This document shows positions 36,817 through 45,983 of a stretch of 64,000 bases of DNA, piece after piece. Source of the stretch: Scandinavium goeteborgense (lineage in GTDB: Bacteria; Pseudomonadota; Gammaproteobacteria; Enterobacterales; Enterobacteriaceae); assembly GCF_003935895.2 (NCBI RefSeq), contig NZ_CP054058.1, positions 124,001 to 188,000 of the forward strand, written 5' to 3'. Position 1 is the first letter of the stretch; every line of letters starts with the position of its first letter. The notes beneath the pieces are model-generated. The model did no database searches. It worked only from the letters and a program-made list of their open reading frames with translations, and was not told the DNA's origin. Made by a program: the position numbers and the translations under genes.

Positions 36817-38019
36817 ATGAATACTGCAATCCGCCCTTCTACCCGTTGGCTGACGCTGGTCGGCACCATCATCACTCAATTCGCACTTGGCTCGGTGTAT
36901 ACCTGGAGCCTGTTTAACGGTGCGCTGTCCGCCAAGCTGGATGAGCCTATCAGCCAGGTCGCGTTTTCCTTTGGTCTGTTGAGCCTCGGTCTGGCGATTT
37001 CCTCCTCCGTGGCCGGTAAACTGCAAGAGCGTTTTGGCGTGAAGCGCGTCACCATGGCCTCCGGGATCCTGCTCGGCTTAGGCTTCTTCCTCACTGCACA
37101 TGCTAACAATCTGATGATGCTGTGGCTGAGCGCCGGGGTGCTGGTCGGTCTGGCGGACGGGGCGGGTTATCTGCTGACGCTGTCCAACTGCGTGAAATGG
37201 TTCCCGGAGCGTAAAGGGCTGATTTCCGCGTTTTCCATTGGCGCGTATGGCCTGGGTAGCCTGGGCTTCAAATTCATCGACAGCCAGCTGCTGGCGAGCG
37301 TTGGCCTGGAAAAAACCTTCATCATCTGGGGCGCAATTGTGCTGGTGATGATTGTATTCGGTGCAACGCTGATGAAAGATGCGCCGCTGCAGGAAGTTAA
37401 AACCACCAACGGCGTGGTAGAGAACGATTTCAGCCTCGCGCAGTCAATGCGTAAACCACAGTACTGGATGCTGGCGGTGATGTTCCTGACAGCCTGCATG
37501 AGCGGTCTGTATGTGATTGGTGTGGCGAAAGATATTGCCCAGGGCATGGTGCATCTGGACGTGATGACGGCGGCGAACGCGGTCACCGTGATTTCCATCG
37601 CCAACCTGAGCGGTCGTCTGGTGCTCGGTATTCTGTCTGACAAAATTGCCCGTATCCGTGTGATCACTATCGGTCAGGTGATTTCCCTGGTCGGCATGGC
37701 GGCGTTGCTGTTCGCTCCTCTGGACGCAACGACCTTCTTCGCCGCGATTGCCTGTGTGGCCTTCAACTTCGGCGGCACCATCACCGTATTCCCATCGCTG
37801 GTGAGTGAGTTCTTCGGCCTGAATAATCTGGCGAAAAACTACGGTGTGATTTATCTCGGCTTCGGGATCGGCAGCATCTGTGGTTCGATCATTGCGTCAC
37901 TGTTCGGCGGTTTCTACGTGACCTTCTGCGTCATCTTCGCACTGCTGATTCTGTCTCTGGCGCTGTCGACCACTATTCGCCAGCCTAATCGTGAAGTGTT
38001 TGAAGAGGCTCATGCCTGA
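36817..38019 (+). CDS. yhjX: MFS transporter YhjX (OFA family, pyruvate-induced)
   Basis: The ATG at 36817 gives 400 residues (E. coli 402); the upstream extension to 36766 is not conserved. The protein has 12 hydrophobic segments and resembles oxalate:formate antiporters (FALGSVYTWSLFNGAL in helix 1, GKLQERFGVKRV after helix 2). In E. coli it is induced by pyruvate through YpdAB and is implicated in pyruvate movement. The upstream tandem motif supports the same control here. Confidence 0.93.
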   Translation: MNTAIRPSTRWLTLVGTIITQFALGSVYTWSLFNGALSAKLDEPISQVAFSFGLLSLGLAISSSVAGKLQERFGVKRVTMASGILLGLGFFLTAHANNLMMLWLSAGVLVGLADGAGYLLTLSNCVKWFPERKGLISAFSIGAYGLGSLGFKFIDSQLLASVGLEKTFIIWGAIVLVMIVFGATLMKDAPLQEVKTTNGVVENDFSLAQSMRKPQYWMLAVMFLTACMSGLYVIGVAKDIAQGMVHLDVMTAANAVTVISIANLSGRLVLGILSDKIARIRVITIGQVISLVGMAALLFAPLDATTFFAAIACVAFNFGGTITVFPSLVSEFFGLNNLAKNYGVIYLGFGIGSICGSIIASLFGGFYVTFCVIFALLILSLALSTTIRQPNREVFEEAHA

Positions 38020-38265
38020 TATTGAAGGGCATAACTCCAGTCGGTAACACATTCCTGCCATAAATCTTTCGATCCGGGCTATTATTTTTGTAAATATTGC
38101 CCGGATCACACTTCCTGATGACACTTTTCTCCCGCGCTATGGTCTACTCACTGCGCTTATAGACGTTTCTTATAACTGTTCCTTACGCGATTCCTTAATC
38201 TCCTTACTATCACGCCGATAGCTAAGTCGGTTTTTTGTGCCCCTTCTCCCAGGGTTTTTGCTCGT

Positions 38266-39948
38266 ATGAATTATATTAAATCTTTAACGCAACAACGGCT
38301 GTGCCTGTTCCTTGCGGTCTACATCGGCCTGTTCCTGAACGGGGCGGTGCTGGTTCGTCGTCTGCTGGGCTACTTCGAAGATTTCTCGGCAACAAACGGC
38401 ATTTTTGCCGTCATTGAACTCTTTGGCTCGGTGCTAGTGACGTTCTGCTTGCTGCGCTTGCTGTCCCTTTTTGGCCGCCGACCGTGGCAAGTCCTTACTT
38501 CGCTGGTGGTGATCATTTCCGCTGCCGCCAGTTATTACATGACCTTTATGAACGTGGTCATTGGCTACGGGATCGTGGCCTCGGTGATGACCACCGACGT
38601 TGACCTGTCCAAAGAAGTGATGGGTCGTGGCCTGATGATGTGGACCGTGCTGGCAAGCTTGCCGCCGCTGTTCTTCATCTGGAGTAACCGCTGCCGCTAT
38701 ACGCTGCAACGCCAATTACGTACCCGCGGTCAGCGCGTGCGCAATATCGGCGTGGTGCTGATGGCCGGGCTACTGGTCTGGGCGCCGATTCGTTTGATGG
38801 ATCGCCATCAAAAACAGGTCGAGAAAACGTCTCAGGGTGATGCGCCGAGCTACGGTGGCGTCATTGCCAATTCCTATCTGCCATCCAACTGGGTGTCGGC
38901 TCTCGGGCTGTATGCCTGGGCGCAGGTCGATGAATCATCCGACAGTCGCTCCTTGATTAACCCGGCGAAAAAATTTACCTATGTGGCACCGGGTAAAGAG
39001 CTGGATGACACCTACGTGGTGTTCATCATCGGCGAAACCACTCGCTGGGATCACATGGGCATTCTGGGCTATGACCGGGATACCACACCGAAGCTGGCTC
39101 AGGAGAAAAACCTGGTCGCTTATCGCGGCACGTCCTGCGACACCGCGACCAAGCTGTCATTGCGCTGCATGTTTGTACGCCAGGGTGGGGCAGAGGATAA
39201 CCCTCAGCGTACCCTGAAAGAGCAGAACGTGTTTGCAGTGTTGAAACAGTTGGGCTTTAGCTCAGACCTGTTCGCCATGCAGAGTGAGATGTGGTTCTAC
39301 AGCAATACCATGGCCGACAATATTGCTTATCGTGAGCAGATCGGCGCCGAGCCGCGTAACCGCGGTAAAGACGTGGCAGACAAACTGCTGTTGCCGGAAA
39401 TTGCGCAGTCGCTGGAAAAACACCCTGACGGCAAGCACTTGATCATCCTGCACACCAAAGGGTCGCACTGGAGCTACTACCAGCGTTACACCCGCGATTT
39501 CGCTAAATGGCAGCCGGAGTGTGTGGGCATCAATGATTACTGCAGCAAGACAGAGCTGATCAACGCGTATGATAACTCGGTGCTGTATGTCGATACCTTT
39601 ATCAGTGACGTGCTGGATCAGCTGCGCGACAAGAAAGCCATCGTCTTCTATGCCGCCGACCACGGTGAGTCGATCAACGAGAGAGAGCACCTGCACGGTA
39701 CGCCGCGCAAGCTGGCTCCGCCTGAGCAGTTCCGTGTGCCAATGTTGGTGTGGATGTCCGATAAGTATCTGGAAAACCCAGCGCATGAGCAGGCGTTTAA
39801 GCAGTTGAAGAAAGAAGCTGACATGAAGGTGCCGCGTCGTCACGTGGAGCTGTATGACACCATCATGGGTTGCCTCGGATACACTTCGCCAGACGGCGGG
39901 ATTAACGAGAATAACAACTGGTGTCACGTCCCGGCTAAAAGCCAGTAA
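38266..39948 (+). CDS. eptB: Kdo2-lipid A phosphoethanolamine transferase EptB
   Basis: EptB adds phosphoethanolamine to the outer Kdo of lipopolysaccharide in the inner membrane. The 560 residues (E. coli about 563) start with five hydrophobic segments, followed by a periplasmic sulfatase-like domain. Metal and nucleophile motifs are visible: FIIGETTRWDHMGILGYDR, the Thr nucleophile in CDTATKLSLRCMF, LHTKGSHWSYYQRY and FYAADHGESINE. In E. coli its message is repressed by the sRNA MgrR; the pairing site was not located here. Confidence 0.95.
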   Translation: MNYIKSLTQQRLCLFLAVYIGLFLNGAVLVRRLLGYFEDFSATNGIFAVIELFGSVLVTFCLLRLLSLFGRRPWQVLTSLVVIISAAASYYMTFMNVVIGYGIVASVMTTDVDLSKEVMGRGLMMWTVLASLPPLFFIWSNRCRYTLQRQLRTRGQRVRNIGVVLMAGLLVWAPIRLMDRHQKQVEKTSQGDAPSYGGVIANSYLPSNWVSALGLYAWAQVDESSDSRSLINPAKKFTYVAPGKELDDTYVVFIIGETTRWDHMGILGYDRDTTPKLAQEKNLVAYRGTSCDTATKLSLRCMFVRQGGAEDNPQRTLKEQNVFAVLKQLGFSSDLFAMQSEMWFYSNTMADNIAYREQIGAEPRNRGKDVADKLLLPEIAQSLEKHPDGKHLIILHTKGSHWSYYQRYTRDFAKWQPECVGINDYCSKTELINAYDNSVLYVDTFISDVLDQLRDKKAIVFYAADHGESINEREHLHGTPRKLAPPEQFRVPMLVWMSDKYLENPAHEQAFKQLKKEADMKVPRRHVELYDTIMGCLGYTSPDGGINENNNWCHVPAKSQ

Positions 39949-39997
39949 CACGACGGCGAGTTTCTCGCCGATCAACAAGGCTTTTGCTGAAAAGGGA

Positions 39998-40026
39998 TTG
40001 ACGGGGTCGAATCGCAGCAGTAACAT
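39998..40026 (+). promoter_or_regulatory. Promoter of the tRNA-Pro gene
   Basis: TTGACG (39998-40003) and TAACAT (40021-40026) are 17 bp apart, and the mature tRNA starts 11 bp later. The GC-rich discriminator after the -10 (TCGGCCCGC) is the form found in stringently controlled stable RNA promoters. Confidence 0.75.
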
Positions 40027-40037
40027 TCGGCCCGCAT

Positions 40038-40114
40038 CGGCGAGTAGCGCAGCTTGGTAGCGCAACTGGTTTGGGACCAGTGGGTCGGAGGTTCGAATCC
40101 TCTCTCGCCGACCA
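40038..40114 (+). tRNA. tRNA-Pro, anticodon UGG
   Basis: This is a 77-base cloverleaf with encoded CCA. The acceptor stem is CGGCGAG/CTCGCCG. The anticodon stem ACTGG/CCAGT holds the loop TTTGGGA, so the anticodon is TGG. The T arm is GGAGGTTCGAATCCTC. As remembered, the sequence is that of E. coli proM (UGG), yet the locus between eptB and dppA is that of proK, which has anticodon CGG in K-12. Confidence 0.97.
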
Positions 40115-40122
40115 CATTCGAA

Positions 40123-40150
40123 AAGCCCGCTTTTTAAGCGGGCTTTTTTA
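40123..40150 (+). terminator. tRNA-Pro terminator
   Basis: AAGCCCGCTT (40123-40132), loop TTT, AAGCGGGCTT (40136-40145) and a run of T. Strong intrinsic terminator 9 bp after the tRNA. Confidence 0.95.
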
Positions 40151-40154
40151 CGTC

Positions 40155-40278
40155 TGTAGCCCGCAGGGCGAAGCCACGCAGTGGCAAGTCATCCTCTTTC
40201 GCCCGGTGGCGCTGCGCTGACCGGGCCTACGGGAGCAATGGGTTGTAGGCCCGCGCAAGCGAAGCGCCGCCGGGCAAT
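40155..40278. repeat. BIME: REP palindromes between tRNA-Pro and the NTF2-like gene
   Basis: Two REP units face each other: CGCCCGGTGGCGCTGCGC at 40200 onward, ending CGGGCCTACGG, and TGTAGGCCCGCGCAAGCG at 40244 onward, ending CCGCCGGGCA. A degenerate unit (TGTAGCCCGCAGGGCGAAGC) starts at 40155. This is the standard convergent arrangement of a BIME. Confidence 0.85.
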
Positions 40279-40281
40279 GAT

Positions 40282-40674
40282 TTACCCCAACAACTCCGTC
40301 CCATACGAATTATCAATCGTGCATAGCCAGCGCCCGTTATCTTCCTGGCGGAATACATAGGTCGCGCGGCGGGTAATGTCGACAGGAGTTGCGTCGCCGC
40401 CTGGAAAACGCAGTTTAGTTTCCATAATCACCAGCGCATTTCCTGCCCCCTCGATGACCTGCATGTCGCCCTGTTCAACGACCAGCTGACCCTGAAAATA
40501 GTCGGAGATCGCCATAAAGGCTTTGCGGATGTTGTCTTTGCCCTGCACAGTCATGCCAGGTTTTACCACCAGGGCGGCATCTTCTGCGTAATACGCCATT
40601 AGCGCGTCGTAATCTTTTGCCGATATTGCCTTATCGCATGCTTCGATAATCTGGCGCAGTGGGTGTGAAGTCAT
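40282..40674 (-). CDS. NTF2-like (SnoaL/DUF4440-type) small protein
   Basis: The 130-residue product has the NTF2-like cone fold pattern: an N-terminal helix (LRQIIEACDKAISAKDYDAL), MAYYAEDAALVV, a Gly loop, and C-terminal strands TRRATYVFRQEDNGRWLCTID. Proteins of this group (SgcJ/EcaC, YybH) include ketosteroid isomerase-like enzymes and binding proteins; no substrate can be named. It lies between the tRNA-Pro BIME and dppA and has no counterpart at this place in E. coli K-12 that I recall. Confidence 0.75.
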   Translation of the reverse strand: MTSHPLRQIIEACDKAISAKDYDALMAYYAEDAALVVKPGMTVQGKDNIRKAFMAISDYFQGQLVVEQGDMQVIEGAGNALVIMETKLRFPGGDATPVDITRRATYVFRQEDNGRWLCTIDNSYGTELLG

Positions 40675-41289
40675 GTTATATATTCCTTTGCCGTTTCTGA
40701 ATGTACCTGCTCATCATCTGTGATCCCCATAACCACCAAAAATCCTCGCCATCCTCACTTCACATCGTCAGTTAACTATTTTGTGACATATTCCATTGTA
40801 TTTTTTTATATTTGGTTAGCCATTTTCTTGCGTTTCTTATGGATAACATCAGCATTTTCACCTGTGCGTTTTAACGTTCACGCTATTAATCGCTCAGATT
40901 ATCGCCATTGAGGAAGAAATTTTTAGCAATTCGCACAATTGTTAATCACTGGTTATTGCAAGGTGAGAAGATGATTGTGCTGCTGTTAAGTGCGTAGCAT
41001 AAATTTCCCTGCTGAAAATACCCTGCCGGAGTTTTTTTAATCTTTGTCTGAGGATTCTCACCGTTGATGTAAATCCCGGTTACCTGTATTGACGTTTGCA
41101 CATTCTGTTGACAGATTGTAGGGCATGAGGGGCATTTCAGGGAGAATCTGCGCTGCTACTCAGTCGCTCTTCTGAAAGGAATCTCCAACCCTTTTAACGC
41201 CTTCGGGCACTACCGAACAGACCGGTTAAAAAACAAAAAAAGGTCTGGCGGAAAACACAACAAACAAACATCACATTTGGAGCAGAATA
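40675..41289 (+). promoter_or_regulatory. dppA upstream region with GcvB-type sRNA target at 41255-41270
   Basis: This 615 bp gap holds no convincing gene. A short hydrophobic frame at 40720-40911 with a GTG start is not supported. Near the end the C/A-rich stretch ACACAACAAACAAACA (41255-41270) is complementary to the GU-rich R1 segment of GcvB, which represses dppA in E. coli. It lies 9 bases before the ribosome site GGAG (41279-41282). TTGACA occurs at 41108-41113, but no good -10 follows it. Confidence 0.6.
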
Positions 41290-42897
41290 ATGAGTATTTC
41301 CTTGAAAAAGTCAGGGATGCTGAAGCTTGGTCTTAGCCTTGTGGCCTTGACTGTGGCGGCAAGCGTACAGGCCAAAACCCTGGTTTACTGTTCTGAAGGC
41401 TCGCCGGAAGGCTTTAACCCACAGCTGTTCACCTCTGGTACGACTTACGACGCAAGCTCTGTACCTATCTACAACCGTCTGGTTGAATTCAAAACCGGGA
41501 CCACGGAAATTATTCCGGGTCTGGCAGAGAAATGGGATGTCAGCGCCGACGGCAAAACCTACACCTTCCACCTGCGCTCTGGCGTGAAGTGGCAGGACAA
41601 CAAAGATTTCAAACCGACGCGTGACTTAAATGCCGATGACGTCGTGTTCTCCTTCGATCGTCAGAAAAACGACAAAAACCCGTACCACAAAGTCTCTGGC
41701 GGCAGCTACGAATACTTTGAAGGCATGGGCCTGCCGGACCTGATCAGCGAAGTGAAGAAAGTGGACGATAATACCGTTCAGTTCGTGCTGACTCGCCCGG
41801 AAGCGCCGTTCCTCGCCGACCTGGCGATGGACTTCGCGTCTATCCTGTCAAAAGAATATGCTGACAACATGCTGAAAGCCGGTACGCCGGAGAAAATCGA
41901 CCTGAACCCAATCGGTACCGGTCCATTCCAGCTGCTGCAGTACCAGAAAGACTCCCGTATTCTGTACAAAGCCTTCCCGGGCTACTGGGGTACCAAACCG
42001 CAGATCGACCGCCTGGTGTTCTCTATCACCCCAGATGCGTCCGTCCGTTATGCCAAACTGCAGAAAAACGAATGCCAGGTAATGCCGTACCCGAACCCGG
42101 CTGACATCGCTCGCATGAAGCAGGATAAAAACATCAACCTGCTGTCGCAGGCTGGCCTGAACGTGGGTTACCTCTCTTTCAACACCGAGAAGAAACCGCT
42201 GGATGACGTGAAAGTTCGTCAGGCGCTGACTTACGCGGTGAACAAAGAAGCGATCATCAAAGCCGTTTATCAGGGCGCAGGCGTTGCGGCCAAGAACCTG
42301 ATCCCACCAACCATGTGGGGCTATAACGACGACGTGAAGGATTACACCTACGATCCGGAAAAAGCTAAAGCGCTGCTGAAAGAGTCTGGCCACGCTGACG
42401 GTTTCAGCATTGACCTGTGGGCGATGCCGGTTCAGCGTCCTTACAACCCGAACGCTCGCCGCATGGCTGAGATGATTCAGGCTGACTGGGCGAAAGTGGG
42501 CGTGAAAGCCAACATCGTGACCTACGAGTGGGGCGAGTACCTGAAACGCGCCAAAGCGGGTGAGCATCAGACCGTGATGATGGGCTGGACCGGCGACAAT
42601 GGGGACCCGGACAACTTCTTCGCGACCCTGTTCAGCTGCACCGCGGCGAAAGACGGTTCTAACTACTCTCGCTGGTGCTACAAGCCGTTTGAAGACCTTA
42701 TTCAGCCTGCACGTGCTGCGGAAGATCACAACAAGCGTATTGAACTGTACAAACAGGCTCAGGTAGTGATGCATGACCAGGCTCCGGCGCTGATCATCGC
42801 TCACTCCACCGTGTACGAGCCAGTGCGTAAAGAAGTCAAAGGCTATGTGGTTGATCCATTAGGTAAGCACCACTTCGAAAACGTCTCCATCGAATAA
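41290..42897 (+). CDS. dppA: Dipeptide-binding periplasmic protein DppA
   Basis: DppA binds dipeptides in the periplasm for import by DppBCDF, and also delivers haem in E. coli. The 535 residues equal the E. coli length. The signal peptide ends in VAASVQA before KTLVYCSEGSPEGFNP. The body is an SBP_bac_5 family lobe pair. GGAG is seven bases before the ATG, and a GcvB-type sRNA site lies just upstream. It is separated from dppB by a BIME, so it can be made in excess. Confidence 0.98.
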   Translation: MSISLKKSGMLKLGLSLVALTVAASVQAKTLVYCSEGSPEGFNPQLFTSGTTYDASSVPIYNRLVEFKTGTTEIIPGLAEKWDVSADGKTYTFHLRSGVKWQDNKDFKPTRDLNADDVVFSFDRQKNDKNPYHKVSGGSYEYFEGMGLPDLISEVKKVDDNTVQFVLTRPEAPFLADLAMDFASILSKEYADNMLKAGTPEKIDLNPIGTGPFQLLQYQKDSRILYKAFPGYWGTKPQIDRLVFSITPDASVRYAKLQKNECQVMPYPNPADIARMKQDKNINLLSQAGLNVGYLSFNTEKKPLDDVKVRQALTYAVNKEAIIKAVYQGAGVAAKNLIPPTMWGYNDDVKDYTYDPEKAKALLKESGHADGFSIDLWAMPVQRPYNPNARRMAEMIQADWAKVGVKANIVTYEWGEYLKRAKAGEHQTVMMGWTGDNGDPDNFFATLFSCTAAKDGSNYSRWCYKPFEDLIQPARAAEDHNKRIELYKQAQVVMHDQAPALIIAHSTVYEPVRKEVKGYVVDPLGKHHFENVSIE

Positions 42898-42929
42898 TTA
42901 AAAATGTAAGGGGTACGCGAGTGCCCCTC

Positions 42930-43001
42930 TATGCCCGGCGACGCTGTGCTTGCGCGGGCCTACGAAATTGTAGGTCGGGTCAGCGCAGCGCCACCCGGCA
43001 G
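42930..43001. repeat. BIME between dppA and dppB
   Basis: Two REP units in opposite orientation: TGCCCGGCGACGCTGTGC ending CGGGCCTACG, then TGTAGGTCGGGTCAGCGC ending CCACCCGGCA. They sit inside the operon after the binding-protein gene, where REP hairpins stabilise the upstream message. A small GGGG/CCCC stem at about 42910-42927 precedes them. Confidence 0.88.
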
Positions 43002-43060
43002 TTGTGAGCAATACAGACGGGCTGTCGCCAGGCAGAACGTCATGAGAGAGAATCCGGGTT

Positions 43061-44080
43061 ATGTTGCAGTTCATCCTCCGACGTCTGGGATTAGTCATCC
43101 CGACCTTTATCGGTATTACCCTGCTGACCTTTGCCTTTGTCCATATGATCCCCGGTGACCCGGTGATGATAATGGCCGGTGAGCGTGGTATTTCCCCTGA
43201 GCGTCACGCACAGCTTCTGGCTGCCATGGGCCTTGATAAGCCAATGTGGCAACAGTATCTCCACTATATCTGGGGCGTTCTTCACGGCGATTTAGGGATC
43301 TCGCTGAAGAGCCGTCTGCCGGTATGGGAAGAATTCGTCCCGCGCTTTAAAGCCACGCTGGAACTCGGCGTCTGCGCAATGATGTTTGCCGTTGCGGTGG
43401 GCATTCCCGTCGGCGTACTGGCTGCGGTTAAGCGCGGTTCCATCTTCGATCACACCGCCGTTGGCCTCGCGTTGACCGGTTACTCAATGCCGATTTTCTG
43501 GTGGGGCATGATGCTCATCATGCTGGTGTCGGTCCAGTGGAACCTGGCCCCGGTCTCCGGGCGTATCAGCGATTCGGTGTTCCTCGACGACACGCTGCCG
43601 TTAACCGGCTTCATGTTGATTGATACCGCCATCTGGGGCGAACCGGGCAACTTTATCGATGCTCTGGCGCACATGGTGCTGCCTGCGGTGGTGCTCGGCA
43701 CCATTCCTCTGGCGGTTATCGTGCGTATGACCCGTTCGGCGATGCTGGAAGTGCTCGGCGAAGACTATATCCGTACCGCGCGTGCGAAGGGCCTGACCCG
43801 GATGCGCGTCATCATTGTGCACGCGCTGCGTAACGCGATGCTGCCGGTGGTGACTGTTATCGGTCTGCAGGTCGGCACGCTGCTGGCGGGTGCGATTCTA
43901 ACCGAAACGATCTTCTCCTGGCCGGGCCTCGGGCGCTGGCTGATTGATGCCCTGCAGCGCCGTGATTATCCGGTTGTGCAAGGCGGCGTCCTGCTGGTTG
44001 CGACGATGATTATCCTCGTGAACCTGCTGGTCGACCTGCTGTACGGCGTGGTGAACCCGCGTATTCGTCATAGGAAGTAA
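43061..44080 (+). CDS. dppB: Dipeptide ABC transporter permease DppB
   Basis: DppB is one of two membrane subunits of the dipeptide importer. The 339 residues match E. coli. It has six hydrophobic segments, the typical N-terminus MLQFILRRLGLVIPTFIGIT, and the EAA-type coupling loop EVLGEDYIRTARAKGLTRMR. The gene starts 163 bp after dppA, beyond the BIME, and is followed by dppC after 9 bp. Confidence 0.97.
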   Translation: MLQFILRRLGLVIPTFIGITLLTFAFVHMIPGDPVMIMAGERGISPERHAQLLAAMGLDKPMWQQYLHYIWGVLHGDLGISLKSRLPVWEEFVPRFKATLELGVCAMMFAVAVGIPVGVLAAVKRGSIFDHTAVGLALTGYSMPIFWWGMMLIMLVSVQWNLAPVSGRISDSVFLDDTLPLTGFMLIDTAIWGEPGNFIDALAHMVLPAVVLGTIPLAVIVRMTRSAMLEVLGEDYIRTARAKGLTRMRVIIVHALRNAMLPVVTVIGLQVGTLLAGAILTETIFSWPGLGRWLIDALQRRDYPVVQGGVLLVATMIILVNLLVDLLYGVVNPRIRHRK

Positions 44081-44089
44081 GGGGCCATC

Positions 44090-44989
44090 ATGTCACAAGT
44101 CACTGAGAATAAAGTTGCTGCACCGGTGCCAATGACCCCGCTGCAGGAGTTCTGGCACTATTTCAAACGTAATAAAGGCGCGGTTGTCGGCCTGGTGTAT
44201 GTGGTAGTGGTGATGATCATCGCTATTTTCGCCAACGTCCTCTCGCCGTATAACCCGGCGGAGCAGTTCCGTGATTCGCTGCTGGCGCCGCCGTTCTGGC
44301 AGGAAGGCGGTACGCTGTCGCACCTGCTCGGGACTGACGACGTCGGTCGCGACGTGCTGTCACGCTTAATGTACGGCGCGCGTCTGTCGTTGCTGGTGGG
44401 TTGTCTGGTGGTGGTACTGTCGCTGGTTATGGGCGTCGTGCTCGGGCTGGTAGCGGGCTATTTCGGCGGCTTCATCGATAACATCATCATGCGTATCGTC
44501 GACATCATGCTGGCTCTGCCAAGCCTGCTGCTGGCGCTGGTGCTGGTGGCGATATTTGGGCCGTCCATCGGCAACGCCGCATTGGCGCTGACCTTTGTGG
44601 CCCTGCCTCACTACGTGCGATTAACCCGTGCGGCGGTGATGGTGGAGGTCCATCGCGATTACGTGACCGCCTCTCGCGTGGCGGGTGCGGGCGCAATGCG
44701 TCAGATGTTCGTCAATATTTTCCCAAACTGCCTTGCGCCGCTGATTGTTCAGGCGTCGCTCGGTTTCTCGAACGCCATTCTCGATATGGCCGCTCTTGGC
44801 TTCCTTGGCATGGGTGCGCAGCCGCCAACACCGGAGTGGGGCACCATGCTCTCCGACGTGTTGCAGTTCGCGCAGAGCGCCTGGTGGGTCGTGACCTTCC
44901 CGGGTCTGGCGATCCTGCTTACGGTGCTGGCATTTAACCTGATGGGCGACGGTCTGCGTGACGCGCTGGATCCCAAACTGAAGCAGTAA
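44090..44989 (+). CDS. dppC: Dipeptide ABC transporter permease DppC
   Basis: DppC is the second membrane subunit. The 299 residues (E. coli 300) carry a cytoplasmic N-terminal extension, six hydrophobic segments and the coupling loop [40 protein letters not shown] is the conserved OppC-type segment. The spacing of 9-10 bp to both neighbours indicates a single message. Confidence 0.97.
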   Translation: MSQVTENKVAAPVPMTPLQEFWHYFKRNKGAVVGLVYVVVVMIIAIFANVLSPYNPAEQFRDSLLAPPFWQEGGTLSHLLGTDDVGRDVLSRLMYGARLSLLVGCLVVVLSLVMGVVLGLVAGYFGGFIDNIIMRIVDIMLALPSLLLALVLVAIFGPSIGNAALALTFVALPHYVRLTRAAVMVEVHRDYVTASRVAGAGAMRQMFVNIFPNCLAPLIVQASLGFSNAILDMAALGFLGMGAQPPTPEWGTMLSDVLQFAQSAWWVVTFPGLAILLTVLAFNLMGDGLRDALDPKLKQ

Positions 44990-44999
44990 GAGGCACGAG

Positions 45000-45983
45000 A
45001 TGGCGTTATTAAATGTAGATAAATTATCGGTGCACTTCGGCGACGAAGGCACCCCGTTTCGTGCCGTGGACCGCATCAGCTATAGCGTAAACCAGGGCGA
45101 AGTGGTCGGCATTGTTGGGGAATCCGGTTCCGGTAAATCCGTCAGCTCGCTGGCAATCATGGGACTGATTGATTACCCCGGCCGCGTGATGGCGGAAAAA
45201 CTGGAGTTTAACGGTCGCGATCTGAAGCGCATTTCCGAAAAAGAACGCCGCCAGCTGGTGGGCGCGGAAGTGGCAATGATTTTCCAGGATCCGATGACCA
45301 GCCTGAACCCGTGCTACACCGTCGGTTTCCAGATTATGGAAGCGATTAAGGTGCATCAGGGCGGTAATAAGAAAACGCGTCGTCAGCGGGCTATCGACCT
45401 GCTGAATCTGGTCGGTATTCCCGATCCGGCCTCGCGTCTCGACGTATACCCGCATCAGCTTTCCGGCGGGATGAGCCAGCGCGTAATGATTGCGATGGCG
45501 ATTGCCTGTCGGCCGAAGCTGCTGATTGCCGATGAACCGACCACCGCGCTGGATGTCACCATTCAGGCACAAATCATCGAGCTGCTGCTGGAGTTGCAGC
45601 AAAAAGAGAACATGGCGCTGGTGCTGATTACGCACGACCTGGCGCTGGTGGCAGAAGCGGCACACAAAATCATCGTGATGTACGCAGGCCAGGTGGTGGA
45701 GACCGGGGCCGCGCAGGATATTTTCCGCGCGCCGCGTCACCCCTACACTCAGGCGCTGCTGCGTGCGCTGCCGGAGTTTGCGCAGGATAAAGCGCGTCTG
45801 GCCTCGTTGCCGGGTGTCGTGCCGGGCAAGTATGACCGCCCGAACGGCTGTCTGCTCAACCCGCGCTGCCCGTACGCCACCGACAGATGTCGTGCTGAAG
45901 AACCGGAACTGAATGCCGTCGACGGCGGCCGTCAGTCCAAATGCCATTACCCCCTCGATGATGCCGGGAGGCCAACATTATGA
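45000..45983 (+). CDS. dppD: Dipeptide ABC transporter ATPase DppD
   Basis: DppD is one of the two ATPases that power dipeptide uptake. The 327 residues match E. coli. Walker A is GESGSGKS, the signature is [14 protein letters not shown] and Walker B is [12 protein letters not shown]. The C-terminal oligopeptide-transporter extension carries closely spaced Cys residues ([15 protein letters not shown]), the type that binds an iron-sulfur cluster in this subfamily. It overlaps dppF by ATGA. Confidence 0.97.
   Translation: MALLNVDKLSVHFGDEGTPFRAVDRISYSVNQGEVVGIVGESGSGKSVSSLAIMGLIDYPGRVMAEKLEFNGRDLKRISEKERRQLVGAEVAMIFQDPMTSLNPCYTVGFQIMEAIKVHQGGNKKTRRQRAIDLLNLVGIPDPASRLDVYPHQLSGGMSQRVMIAMAIACRPKLLIADEPTTALDVTIQAQIIELLLELQQKENMALVLITHDLALVAEAAHKIIVMYAGQVVETGAAQDIFRAPRHPYTQALLRALPEFAQDKARLASLPGVVPGKYDRPNGCLLNPRCPYATDRCRAEEPELNAVDGGRQSKCHYPLDDAGRPTL

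Noticed and set aside
40720-40911. 63-codon hydrophobic frame upstream of dppA
   Set aside because: GTG start without a ribosome site, AT-rich intergenic composition and no recognisable family.
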